Shown: positions 27,623 through 35,735, counted from the stretch's first letter. The stretch: 64,000 nucleotides of DNA from Pleurocapsa sp. PCC 7319 (GCF_000332195.1 NZ_KB235922.1:5367322-5431321); one strand, 5' to 3'. The notes: generated by a model not told the origin, from the sequence alone. A program made the numbers and translations.

Positions 27623-28618
27623 TCAAGGAAGTACAAATCGACGGATAAAAAAACGACTAGGAATCTCTTTCTCCTTTCCTGGTACAAGCCGATGACGAAA
27701 GAGCGATTCTGTCACCCAAACTTCTTTAGCTACAGTGGTCAAGTTAACGGGTAAATTCATTCCTGATGCCAAAATTGTCAATTGAGGTTTGGCTTTTGTA
27801 TCCAATCCGTACAATTGCAACAAGCGACCATCTTCGCTTTCTATTCCCCCCTCAATCATTAGAAGAGAACCATCGACTGTTAAGGCGATCGCATCTGAGC
27901 CATCAATTCTGCGAGGTAGCTCAATTTCTTCGATTGTAGGATTTCTTCTCGCTCTCGGCGTTACCCTGAACAACTTACCATCTGAATACATTGTTACAAA
28001 CAAAATACCATCTGCTCTCCGAGTAATTCCAGATAGTCCAAATCGGAGTTGGGTATTGAATCGCTCATCTTCTGCCCAAATCCGAAGTTGACTAGCTCCT
28101 GGTGGAATATAGTGAATTCGAGGACGTGAGGTATCAGTTATATAAACACCGCCTTGGGAATCGAGTGCAATATCATTACCAAAACCACCGTCAGGCATGA
28201 CCATGATTTTGAGTACTTTATTAGTGCGAATATCAATGGCAAAAATTCGATGCTGTCTGCGAACAACTTTACCATTATTACCATTAGATTGAGGTTTACC
28301 TAAAACGTCTGGAGAAGCCCCCCATAATATTCTTCGTGCTTCATCTAGTCTTAGAGTAGTAACTGCAAATATGTCTTTATTACCAGGAAAAAAGGTTTCA
28401 ATTTTACCTTGAGGAGAAATCTGTAGAATGCGACCGCTAGTAACAGAACCCACGTAAAGAGTTCCATCCTTGGCACGGGTAATACAATTAGGATATCGAA
28501 AGTCAATAGGTAACTCGATGGGAGCTAGCTCTATTATCGAAGCATTACTAGGATGAATAGAAGACAGGGCGATCCCAGTAGTAGCTCCTAAAGCAAAAAG
28601 TAATTCTCGACGTTTCAT
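27623..28618 (-). CDS. exported six-bladed beta-propeller, SMP-30/gluconolactonase-like
   Basis: The 331-residue protein has a signal sequence of twin-arginine appearance (MKRRELLFALGATTGIALSS). Propeller repeats follow, including NCITRAKDGTLYVGSVTSG, GFGNDIALDSQGGVYITDT, GLSGITRRADGILFVTMYSD and DAIALTVDGSLLMIEGG. This is the pattern of SMP-30/strictosidine-synthase-like propellers, often sugar-lactone hydrolases, but the substrate cannot be told. It lies 26 bp downstream of the MDR oxidoreductase on the same strand, so the two probably form an operon. Confidence 0.75.
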   Translation of the reverse strand: MKRRELLFALGATTGIALSSIHPSNASIIELAPIELPIDFRYPNCITRAKDGTLYVGSVTSGRILQISPQGKIETFFPGNKDIFAVTTLRLDEARRILWGASPDVLGKPQSNGNNGKVVRRQHRIFAIDIRTNKVLKIMVMPDGGFGNDIALDSQGGVYITDTSRPRIHYIPPGASQLRIWAEDERFNTQLRFGLSGITRRADGILFVTMYSDGKLFRVTPRARRNPTIEEIELPRRIDGSDAIALTVDGSLLMIEGGIESEDGRLLQLYGLDTKAKPQLTILASGMNLPVNLTTVAKEVWVTESLFRHRLVPGKEKEIPSRFFIRRFVLP

Positions 28619-28644
28619 TCCATCAATTAAATAATGTCTAAATA

Positions 28645-29661
28645 CTAAAAAGAAACAATTACTTTGCCAAAATGTAAGCCTTTTTCTAGATATTCAAATG
28701 CTGCTTTAATTTCTTCCCAGGAAAATACGCGATCAATTATGGGATGAATCTCCTTAGCTTCAATTTCTCGATTCATGGCTTTAAATTGATGCGTTCCGCC
28801 TACTTCTAGTCCGCGAAGAGTCGCTTGTTGGTGTATCAATGCCAAAACATCGATATTAGACTTAAAACCATCTAATAACTCAACAACTGAAATATAACCT
28901 CCCATGCGAAGTGCATTGAGCGATCGCTCTAAATTACTCCCTCCTACAGTTTCTACAATTACGTCAGCACCCTTTCCTTCAGTCATATTGCGTACAGTTG
29001 TCTCCCAATTAGCATCTTTTTGGTGGTTAATAACTAAGTCTGCTCCTAACTGCTGCGCTTTCTGTAATTTTTTTTCATTACTAGAAGTAATAATTACCTT
29101 CGCTCCTCGTGCCTTGGCAAATTGGAGAGCAAATATCGATACGCCTCCCGTTCCATGTAACAATACGGTGTTATCTGCTTGTAAATTACCGTACCTTAGA
29201 GCATTCCAAGCGGTAAGTCCTGCAATTGGTAGAGTAGCAGCCTCAATAGTAGTCAGATTGCTAGGAATAAGAATAAGTTGATTAGCAGAAAAACATTTGT
29301 ATTGACTCAGTTGACCTGAGATATTGCCTAAACCCTGTCTGGTTTGATAGTCAGTTGTCTGTGCTGTAGGTTGACTATCGATCCAATCAGGAATAAAAGT
29401 TGTGGCTACTTTATCTCCAGTTTTAAATGCTGTAACTTCTTCTCCTACTTTTTCGACTATTCCAGCACCATCACAAACGGGAATATATGGCAATGACAAA
29501 TTGGAGTTTAATAACCCTTTAATCACTAGTAAATCGACATAATTAAGAGAAACAGCTTCAATTTTTACTAAAACTTGCTTTTTAGTTAATTGAGGTTGGG
29601 GTTGTTCGACAATTTTGAGACGTTCGATACCAAAGTTATCTACAAGCTGAATTGTTTTCAT
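28645..29661 (-). CDS. zinc-independent MDR oxidoreductase (quinone-oxidoreductase-like)
   Basis: The 338-residue protein is a medium-chain dehydrogenase/reductase. It has a GroES-like N-terminal half with the DGAGIVEKVGEEVTAFKTGD segment. Its Rossmann domain has VLLHGTGGVSIFALQFAKARGA and VVELL near the C-terminus. The catalytic and structural zinc cysteines of alcohol dehydrogenases are absent, which points to the NADPH:quinone oxidoreductase branch. It probably reduces quinones, enals or similar small electrophiles in the cytoplasm. It is divergent from a truncated LysR gene 105 bp away, which was probably its regulator. Confidence 0.88.
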   Translation of the reverse strand: MKTIQLVDNFGIERLKIVEQPQPQLTKKQVLVKIEAVSLNYVDLLVIKGLLNSNLSLPYIPVCDGAGIVEKVGEEVTAFKTGDKVATTFIPDWIDSQPTAQTTDYQTRQGLGNISGQLSQYKCFSANQLILIPSNLTTIEAATLPIAGLTAWNALRYGNLQADNTVLLHGTGGVSIFALQFAKARGAKVIITSSNEKKLQKAQQLGADLVINHQKDANWETTVRNMTEGKGADVIVETVGGSNLERSLNALRMGGYISVVELLDGFKSNIDVLALIHQQATLRGLEVGGTHQFKAMNREIEAKEIHPIIDRVFSWEEIKAAFEYLEKGLHFGKVIVSF

Positions 29662-29766
29662 AGACTCGTCGATCTAGCTACAAGTTTTATGATGCAGTCG
29701 ATCGCTTGATTCTGTCCAATACCTGTTTTTAGTTAGACTGATACCAAATAAGTATTAATTTCCCTT

Positions 29767-30285
29767 ATGGAATTGCGACAGCTTAAGTATTTTGTAGCGG
29801 TAGCAGAAGAGCTGAATTTTCGCCGTGCAGCCGAGAAACTTTACATACAACAACCACCCCTAAGTCGCCAGATTCGTCAGCTAGAGACCGAACTGGGGGT
29901 AGAGCTATTTCATCGCACTAAGCGCAGTGTTTCTCTCACCGAAGCAGGACAAGCTTTATTAAATGAGGCGAGACTGACTCTGGCTCAAGCACAACGAGCC
30001 GTAAATGCAGCCCAACAAGCGCAAACTAACAAATTAACTATCGGATTTTCCCTTTGTGCCTTTGATCGCGTTTTGCCCGAAATAATTACAATGTTTCGCC
30101 AACAGTATCCAGAGAATCGGGTAAATCTCACAGAAGTGTCCAAAGAAAAGCAAATCCAGGCACTTTTAAATAATCAGATTGATATTGGTTTTTGTTATGC
30201 TCCCATTACTCAACCAGAACTTGCCAGTTTGACTATTCTCAGTGAGCCTTTAGTAGTAGTGTTACCATCCGATCATTTTTTAGCC
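29767..30285 (+). pseudogene. LysR-family regulator, 3'-truncated by an IS605-type element
   Basis: The first ~173 residues are a good LysR protein. The winged helix-turn-helix is MELRQLKYFVAVAEELNFRR and following, with PPLSRQIRQLETELGVELF, then the linker helix, then the first co-inducer half-domain up to LVVVLPSDHFLA. The ORF then runs into the IS left end and stops at 30381 after ~31 unrelated residues. A normal LysR has ~300 residues. The missing half was not found on the far side of the IS (~32230), so sequence was lost. A DNA-binding but non-responsive fragment could still be made. Confidence 0.85.
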
Positions 30286-30377
30286 GTCCGTGCGAGAAGC
30301 CCCGCGTACATGCGGACAAGTCCTTTGTGCTCCCAAGGATGTAGGAACGAACGTCGGGATGACAGCACGGGCTGGCA

Positions 30378-30788
30378 CTAACTAGGCGTATTCTGGTTTT
30401 GAATATATTTCTTTAATGTTGATATTGTAACTCCACCACATGAAGCAATGAAATAAGATTCATTCCAAAGAACTTTTTTCTGGTAAAAACTATTAATTTC
30501 AATAGAAAATTCTTGTCTCAATTTTCTACTTGTAACAGATTTAAGATTACCAACAAACTTACTTATCTCCATTTGAGGGTAGTACTGAAAAAGCAAATGA
30601 ATGTGATTCTCTTCCCCGTTAAATTCAATTGCTTTACAATCCCATTTACTGCACAAGTCAATCACTACCTCTTTTAATCGGTCAATCATTGCACTGGTCA
30701 ATACTTTTCGCCTGTATTTAGTTGTCAGCACCAAATGGGCTTTCATGTCTGATATCGACCTAGCACTTGATACAAAATCATTTTTCAT
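30378..30788 (-). CDS. tnpA: IS200/IS605 transposase TnpA (Y1 HUH)
   Basis: The 136-residue single-strand DNA transposase has the HUH motif His62-Ile-His64 (NHIHLLF) and catalytic Tyr128 (STLKKYIQNQ). It has the usual LVLTTKYRRKVL start and a SYFIASCGG turn. All catalytic parts are present, so this copy may be active. It works as a dimer at the hairpins of the element ends. A 45-bp gap separates its start from the divergent tnpB. Confidence 0.95.
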   Translation of the reverse strand: MKNDFVSSARSISDMKAHLVLTTKYRRKVLTSAMIDRLKEVVIDLCSKWDCKAIEFNGEENHIHLLFQYYPQMEISKFVGNLKSVTSRKLRQEFSIEINSFYQKKVLWNESYFIASCGGVTISTLKKYIQNQNTPS

Positions 30789-30833
30789 TATTCTTGTGTT
30801 ACAATCAATGTATTCTTATTTAAACACATTGAC

Positions 30834-32213
30834 TTGATTTACAACTACCAATACCGACTAAGACCGAATACGGAGCAAAAGCTAGTACTCAATAACTGGT
30901 TTCGTATCTGTCGTTATTGGTATAACCACCAATTAGGTGAAAGGTTTGATTGGTGGGAAAGAAATCGTAGCTACACTGATAGATGCCCTTTAATTTGTCA
31001 TCTACCAGAATTAAAGGACAAACCTGAGTTTTACGGGCAGAAAAAGCAACTGCCAGTAATCAAGAAAGATTTACTTGTTATTGGCTGGAGTGGTGAATTA
31101 CTTGATTTTTCCTCTGTACCATCACAAACTTTACAAGAAGTATGTGACAGAGTTAAAAAGGCTTTTGCTCGTTATATATCTGGAGACAAAAACAAGAAAC
31201 GTAGTGGTAGACCTCGGTTTAAAAATACAGCTCGTTTCAAGTCTATGGTGTTTGAGGGTGCAAAACTTCACTCTTGTTCTGTTGGCGGTAAATGGCTATA
31301 TATTGTCTTGCCTAAAATTGGTGTAGTTAATATTCGCCATCACAGACCAATACCTAATGGAGCGAAATTAAAGTCAGTTCAAGTAATCAAAAAAGCTGAT
31401 GGCTGGTATATAAATTTAAGATTATTAGACAACAGTATTCCAGATTACGAACCAGATATTATTCCAACTTGGGATAATACCCTGGGTATGGATGCGGTAC
31501 TTCATAAGTCGGATTATTTGGCTACATCTGAGGGTGTTAAGCTACCAAGTTTAAAATCACTACGTATATCTAAATCTAAATTAGCTAAAGTTTCAAGGCG
31601 CAAAAATGCTCTTAAAAAAGGTAGTAAAGCCAGACGTAAACTAGCCAAAAAAGAAGCAAAGCTACACTCCTCAATAGCTAGAGCCAGAAAAGACCATGCA
31701 TACAATACGGCTAATGCACTACTTGCTACTGGCAAAAAAGTTTTTTTCCATGAGAAGTTAAACCTAAAAGGGTTGATGAAACGTAATCAACCTAAATCAG
31801 ATGGCAATGGGCATTATGTACCTAATGGTCAGTCAGCTAAAAGCGGATTGGCATTAAGTTGGACTGATGCTGCTTTTGCTCAATTTTTCAACATACTAAA
31901 GTACAAAGCCGAAAAAGCTGGTGCTTTGGTTCAAGAAGTGAATCCTGCCTATACCTCACAGCTACTCAGTTATAAAGATGAATTTGTCTTTACTGATAGC
32001 AGCATTCGAGAGTATTGGGATGAAGAATTCAAGCTTTTGATTGACCGCGACATTAACGCTGGTATCAATATCAAGAGAGTGGGGCTGGGCTTGTTCCCCA
32101 CTATAAAACGCCGTAAGGGGAATCGGGTTACAATCAACTCTGTAACTAATAGTACCTTAAAGGAAGTTCTGACTATCTTACGAGGTTTTCAGAAGCCCGC
32201 GTTCTGCCGATAG
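30834..32213 (+). CDS. tnpB: TnpB RNA-guided nuclease lacking the zinc-finger cysteines
   Basis: The 459-residue protein starts at TTG 30834 (MIYNYQYRLRPNTEQ). TnpB uses an omega-RNA from the element's right end to cut matching DNA. RuvC acids are kept: Asp220 (LGMDAVL), Glu307 (FHEKLNLKG) and the DRD at 404-406 (DRDINAG). The CxxC...CxxC zinc finger that normally precedes DRD is absent; the stretch TSQLLSYKDEFVFTDSS...EEFKLLI has no cysteine. A basic tail follows (IKRRKGN). The 3' end and ~30 bp beyond, with AGAAGCCCGCGTTCT, are the likely omega-RNA region. Confidence 0.88.
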   Translation: MIYNYQYRLRPNTEQKLVLNNWFRICRYWYNHQLGERFDWWERNRSYTDRCPLICHLPELKDKPEFYGQKKQLPVIKKDLLVIGWSGELLDFSSVPSQTLQEVCDRVKKAFARYISGDKNKKRSGRPRFKNTARFKSMVFEGAKLHSCSVGGKWLYIVLPKIGVVNIRHHRPIPNGAKLKSVQVIKKADGWYINLRLLDNSIPDYEPDIIPTWDNTLGMDAVLHKSDYLATSEGVKLPSLKSLRISKSKLAKVSRRKNALKKGSKARRKLAKKEAKLHSSIARARKDHAYNTANALLATGKKVFFHEKLNLKGLMKRNQPKSDGNGHYVPNGQSAKSGLALSWTDAAFAQFFNILKYKAEKAGALVQEVNPAYTSQLLSYKDEFVFTDSSIREYWDEEFKLLIDRDINAGINIKRVGLGLFPTIKRRKGNRVTINSVTNSTLKEVLTILRGFQKPAFCR

Positions 32214-32365
32214 GCGAACGTCGGGAGAAGTCACAAAATTCACCAATTCGGAACATTTGGCTTCCTCAAAGCTGATGTAAAACATACTAAAGCTTCAAGT
32301 AACTTGAAGGTCAAGGAGCTATTTAAAATTTTTTTCGATGTTTGACAAAAAGCACAAATTCAGAG

Positions 32366-32935
32366 CTATTTAACCGAACTATCAATTAAAGTAGATAATG
32401 CTTTTTGAGCATAACCTGCACCTCCATCTACTCCTTCGATGGTAGCCATCAAACTAGCTCCTCCAATTAATAGCAAATATTGCTGGGAAAATGCTTCTGA
32501 ATCCTTGACTCCAGCTTGTTCGGCTAAACTCTTTATTTGCAGCCTAATTGACTCTCTTACTCTTACCGAGACATCATGAGCGGGATGAGAAGTATCAGCT
32601 ATCTCCAGTACAGCATTAATAAACGGACAACCTCGAAAATCTGGACTAGCATACCACTCCCTGAGTACGTCGAAGGTTGCTAACAATCTCTCTTTCGGAG
32701 TGTTTCCGCGATCGCCTACTGAAGTTTCAAACCAATATAACCATTCTGTGGCGCGATGTTTCATCACTGCTTCAATTAGTTCGTCTTTTGAGGGAAAGTA
32801 ACGATAAAGTGTCCTTTTTGCTACTTTGCTAGTGGCAATAATCTCGTTAATGCCTACTTTTTGGATACCTTTTTGATAAAAGAGTCGTGAGGCAGTTTCT
32901 AGAATTTGCTGCCGAGGATTGCTAGAAGATTTCAT
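32366..32935 (-). CDS. TetR-family repressor (module 1)
   Basis: The protein has 189 residues. The N-terminal helix-turn-helix (residues ~10-56) reads ILETASRLFYQKGIQKVGIN, then ATSKVAKRTLYRYFPSKDEL, which is standard TetR. The C-terminal helical domain is ligand-binding and includes a GCPFINA segment. It is divergent from an AhpD-like gene across 100 bp containing two perfect copies of AGACAA-NN-TTGTCT. The likely role is repression of itself and that neighbour, relieved by a small molecule or oxidant. Ligand unknown. Confidence 0.92.
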   Translation of the reverse strand: MKSSSNPRQQILETASRLFYQKGIQKVGINEIIATSKVAKRTLYRYFPSKDELIEAVMKHRATEWLYWFETSVGDRGNTPKERLLATFDVLREWYASPDFRGCPFINAVLEIADTSHPAHDVSVRVRESIRLQIKSLAEQAGVKDSEAFSQQYLLLIGGASLMATIEGVDGGAGYAQKALSTLIDSSVK

Positions 32936-32948
32936 GTTGGCACGAAGT

Positions 32949-32962
32949 AGACAAACTTGTCT
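32949..32962. promoter_or_regulatory. TetR operator candidate, copy 1
   Basis: Perfect palindrome AGACAA-AC-TTGTCT, just upstream of the minus-strand tetR start. Flanks GT and CT are shared with copy 2. Confidence 0.7.
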
Positions 32963-32992
32963 CTATAAAGGTATAGTATCAACAAAATTGGT

Positions 32993-33006
32993 AGACAATG
33001 TTGTCT
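32993..33006. promoter_or_regulatory. TetR operator candidate, copy 2
   Basis: Perfect palindrome AGACAA-TG-TTGTCT, 30 bp upstream of the AhpD-like gene and centred 44 bp from copy 1. Both sit in the divergent promoter region. Confidence 0.7.
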
Positions 33007-33035
33007 CATTAACTATTAAATCAGAGATATAATCA

Positions 33036-33590
33036 ATGAAATTTACAATTTATACTTTAGAGACTGGACCACCAGAATCGAAACAGGCTTTAGCTCACGC
33101 TAAAGAAACATTTGGCTTTATCCCTAATCTAGAAGGAATTTCGGCTGAAGCTCCAGCCTTGTTAAAAGGTTCGATGGCGCTATGGGATTTATTTGAGACT
33201 ACCAGTTTTACTGCGGTCGAACAGCAGGTAATTTATTTAACGGCGAACTATGAAAACTCTTGTGATTACTGCATGGCAGCTCATTCTGGGTTGGCTAAAG
33301 CGATCGGAATGCCCCGAAAATATATTGAAGCTTTAAGAAATGGAACGCCAATACCAGATCCAAAGTTGCAAGCATTACGTCACTTTACTCAACAAATGGT
33401 GAAAACTCGCGGCTGGGTGGACGACAGTGAAATAGAAGCATTTATGATAGCTGGATATACTCAACAGCATGTATTAGAGGTAATTTTAGGCATTGCTATC
33501 AAGGTCATACACAACTACACTAATCACATCGCCAAAACACCGCTGGACAGGCAATTTCAATCTAACGTTTGGTCAAAACCAAGAGTGTAG
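33036..33590 (+). CDS. carboxymuconolactone decarboxylase / AhpD-like protein (module 1)
   Basis: The 184-residue all-helical protein has the AhpD-type redox motif CDYCMAAH near residue 80, preceded by a proton-relay-type Glu (VEQQVIYLTANYEN). The C-terminal helix carries NYTNHIAKTPLD. Such proteins act as thiol-dependent peroxidase or reductase partners in stress defence. It is divergent from a TetR gene with palindromic operators between them, so it is probably induced by the regulator's ligand. A second such pair lies at 35759-36939. Confidence 0.88.
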   Translation: MKFTIYTLETGPPESKQALAHAKETFGFIPNLEGISAEAPALLKGSMALWDLFETTSFTAVEQQVIYLTANYENSCDYCMAAHSGLAKAIGMPRKYIEALRNGTPIPDPKLQALRHFTQQMVKTRGWVDDSEIEAFMIAGYTQQHVLEVILGIAIKVIHNYTNHIAKTPLDRQFQSNVWSKPRV

Positions 33591-33923
33591 TTGAGGTGAG
33601 TTTATATCTTTTGCAAGAGAGCTAAAAATACAAAATTACAAATATCTCACGGTGATAAAACTTAGTTTGTGCGTTTATGCGCGATCTCATTAAACTACTT
33701 ACTTGTTTCTTCCGGAAATTCTATTGTGTTTCAAATGAGAGTTTTAATCACTCTAGATGCGATCGCTTTTTTAAAATATCTGGTGGTTAAGACTGTTTGA
33801 GCGATCGCGATACAGAAAATATCAATCGAACGCAATTAAAATAAAAGAATCTAAGGATTAGCTTTAGTGAATATTCTGATCATGTCGCTATTACGATACT
33901 GTTCAAGAGTTGTTTAAATAACT
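33591..33923. other. 333-bp non-coding gap
   Basis: Two HIP1-type GCGATCGC words and AT-rich sequence. No gene, RNA or repeat was recognised apart from the likely mntA promoter at the right end. Confidence 0.5.
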
Positions 33924-34229
33924 ATGAAGCGATTCACATCTCCCCTCGCCCAACAACTTCAAACTCAACGGCAAGCAATCCTTCGCATTGCCCAAATCTA
34001 TGGAGCTAAAAACCTCCGCATTTTTGGCTCCGTTGCTAGAGGTGAAGATGATGACCAAAGCGACCTCGACCTATTGGTAGACTTGGAACCTGGACGCAGT
34101 CTGTTTGACTTAGGTGGTTTGGCGATTGACTTACAAGATCTGCTAGGTTGTTCCGTAGATGTCGTTACTGAAAAAGGACTCAAGCAACGAATTCGCGATC
34201 GAGTATTGCAAGAAGCTATCGAACTATGA
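33924..34229 (+). CDS. mntA: MntA-like minimal nucleotidyltransferase antitoxin
   Basis: The 101-residue protein has the nucleotidyltransferase signature [20 protein letters not shown]: the GSxxRG loop and the two Asp of the metal site. A third acidic residue lies in the strand SVDVVTE. MntA proteins inactivate a partner HEPN RNase (HepT) by AMPylation. The hepT start codon overlaps the mntA stop (ATGA), the normal operon layout, but hepT is cut to 27 codons. The antitoxin appears to persist without its toxin. Confidence 0.9.
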   Translation: MKRFTSPLAQQLQTQRQAILRIAQIYGAKNLRIFGSVARGEDDDQSDLDLLVDLEPGRSLFDLGGLAIDLQDLLGCSVDVVTEKGLKQRIRDRVLQEAIEL

Positions 34230-34309
34230 GGAGCGATCGTGAAAAGCTTCTGGATATCATAGAGGCAAACGATTTGTCGGGTAATAATCCAGCGATCGCT
34301 TTAAGGTAA
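34226..34309 (+). pseudogene. HepT (HEPN RNase toxin) N-terminal stump
   Basis: ATG 34226 overlaps the mntA stop. The frame reads [15 protein letters not shown] and then GNNPAIALR before TAA at 34307. The first 13 residues match the start of HEPN-type HepT toxins. The catalytic RX4HXY region is absent, and I see no continuation in the next 300 bp. It is therefore a 3'-deleted relic. Confidence 0.75.
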
Positions 34310-34607
34310 AGTTACTCAATTCTTTGTGCCATCAATAAAAATATGAAGAACCCAGCAAGAGTGATCGCGATAGTCGTTCCAATTTCTTGCTAAATCATAT
34401 TAATTTTTAAAAGTAACGAGAGACTTCGTATGATGTAAAAGTCAAAAGTCATAATAAACAAGAGATTAAAAGCTTTTTCTCAATACTAAAACACTCTCTA
34501 TATGTCTAACTACTTTTAAGAAATAGTGTCAGTTAGTTTCTACTTCATTTAGGAAGCTTATCGCTCTAAGACTCATGAATAGGATAAATCGTGAACATTT
34601 TGCTTAA
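34230..34607. other. non-coding gap after mntA/hepT
   Basis: Beyond the hepT stump the sequence is AT-rich, with scattered GCGATCGC-like words and no readable gene. It leads into the inverted-repeat element at 34608. Confidence 0.4.
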
Positions 34608-34707
34608 TAACTGATGTTACGCAGTTAAATTAGATTTCAATAGTTTCAGTAATTATTTTGGGACGAGATATTAAGGGTTTCAGTCCTAAAGTGCGTAACA
34701 TCAGTTA
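34608..34707. repeat. 100-bp element with 16-bp terminal inverted repeats
   Basis: TAACTGATGTTACGCA at 34608-34623 is the exact reverse complement of 34692-34707. The interior has no ORF. The size and perfect ends fit a MITE. It sits between the hepT stump and an integrase remnant. Confidence 0.7.
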
Positions 34708-34792
34708 ATAATTAAGTTTGGCTGCCGCTACGGAATTTAGAGGAATAGTAGTCAGATTGAACGCATTGTTAGATGGTCTTTTGAATATTTCC

Positions 34793-34935
34793 AAATTTCA
34801 TGATCGAGTTCGCCAAGTCGCTCGACTTAAGCACTTTAGTCTAAAAACTGAAAAATACTATATTCATTGCATCAAAGACTTCATTCTCTTTGACACAAAC
34901 GTCATCCTAGAGAAATAGAAGTAGATTAAAAAAGA
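34793..34935 (+). pseudogene. tyrosine recombinase (integron-integrase-like) N-terminal remnant
   Basis: The frame reads FHDRVRQVARLKHFSLKTEK, then YYIHCIKDFILF. This resembles the SAM-like core-binding domain of integron integrases (R..HYS.RTEK.Y..WI..FI.FH.KRHP). The expected continuation HKRHPREIEVD is present one frame over, from ~34890, so at least one frameshift occurred. It then stops, and the catalytic domain is absent. It is a short decayed relic. Confidence 0.7.
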
Positions 34936-34978
34936 TTATATTGAAAATAGCCTCTACAAAAAATTGGAGTTGATCAGC

Positions 34979-35233
34979 ATGGAACTCTCAGAAGCATCCC
35001 TTCAGAAACAAATTATACAGAAAACATCAGGGGTTTGTGGAGGTCATGCTCGTGTTGGGAATACCAGGATTCCTATTTGGACACTCGTTTCATTACGCCA
35101 ACAGGGAGCAACAGAACAAGAATTACTACATAATTATCCAAATCTGACTTTAGATGATTTAACTGCTGTATGGGGCTACTATTTTAATCATAAATCAGAA
35201 ATAGACAGTATTATTGCCTCAATTGACGAATAG
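34979..35233 (+). CDS. DUF433 antitoxin
   Basis: The 84-residue protein is counted from ATG 34979. The upstream in-frame TTG at 34964 is less likely because GGAG at 34966 is well placed for 34979. It has the DUF433 core GGHARVGNTRIPIWTLVSLR, then LLHNYPNLTLDDLTAVWGYY, a small helix-turn-helix-like domain. It is followed 5 bp later by a DUF5615 gene. DUF433/DUF5615 pairs are toxin-antitoxin systems in which DUF433 is the antitoxin and probable autoregulator. Confidence 0.9.
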   Translation: MELSEASLQKQIIQKTSGVCGGHARVGNTRIPIWTLVSLRQQGATEQELLHNYPNLTLDDLTAVWGYYFNHKSEIDSIIASIDE

Positions 35234-35238
35234 ATTTA

Positions 35239-35631
35239 ATGAAGAACTTTAGCTTTTACTCCAATGAAAACTTTGTTTTGGATATGGTTTACAAGCTAAG
35301 AGATTTGGGATATCGGATAACAACAAGCTATGATGCAGGACAAGCAAACCAAGGCATATCCGATCATGAAGTTTTGAACTATGCAACCCAAAATAATTTT
35401 GCTGTCATTACCTTCAATCGAGATGATTTTATTGAATTACACAATAGTGGTTTGAAACACGCAGGGATAATTATTTGTAAAACAGACCGAGATTATGAAG
35501 GACAAATTCAAACACTCCATGAATATTTGCAAACTCAGGATAGTCTTAATAATCGCTTGATTCGGATTAAAAAACAAAATCAAAAAGGTTCAAGTAAGCA
35601 GATGTTTGTTGTTCAAGAATATTTTCGATAG
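35239..35631 (+). CDS. DUF5615 PIN-like toxin
   Basis: The 130-residue protein is PIN-like: an opening FYSNENFVLDMVYKLRDLGY, then DAGQANQGISDHEVL, AVITFNRDDFIELH and ICKTDRDYEGQ. Family members are probable RNases using clustered acidic residues. Where many DUF5615 proteins have DEN in the first strand this copy reads NEN, so one acidic residue may be missing and activity is uncertain. It is translationally coupled to the DUF433 antitoxin. Confidence 0.88.
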   Translation: MKNFSFYSNENFVLDMVYKLRDLGYRITTSYDAGQANQGISDHEVLNYATQNNFAVITFNRDDFIELHNSGLKHAGIIICKTDRDYEGQIQTLHEYLQTQDSLNNRLIRIKKQNQKGSSKQMFVVQEYFR

Positions 35632-35717
35632 TCACAAGTTCTCCTATCTCAGGCAAAAAATTTAGACAAAAGCGATCGCTCTTTTCCTTTGACAATTTCC
35701 TCCATATCTTGCTATTA

Positions 35718-35735
35718 TCAGAACAATCATTCTGA
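35718..35735. promoter_or_regulatory. TetR operator candidate, site A
   Basis: TCAGAA-CAATCA-TTCTGA lies 23 bp before the tetR start at 35759. It is the first of three similar sites (35718, 36357, 36970). Confidence 0.65.

Larger units (their letters stand above)
30285..32230 (+). mobile_element. IS200/IS605-family element with divergent tnpA and tnpB
   Basis: tnpA (minus) and tnpB (plus) diverge from a 45-bp gap, the IS605 layout. The end regions share words: GAGAAGCCCCGCG and GAACGTCGGGA on the left, CAGAAGCCCGCG and GAACGTCGGGAG on the right. These can form the subterminal hairpins that TnpA recognises. Exact cleavage positions could not be fixed because the flanking LysR gene does not resume. 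Confidence 0.8.

Noticed and set aside
30318-30381. C-terminal ~31 residues of the LysR ORF as real protein
   Set aside because: They are translated from the IS605-type left end and show no LysR similarity.
32231-32365. Possible continuation of the interrupted LysR gene beyond the IS
   Set aside because: All three forward frames were read and none resembles the LysR effector domain; the longest frame is only ~38 codons.
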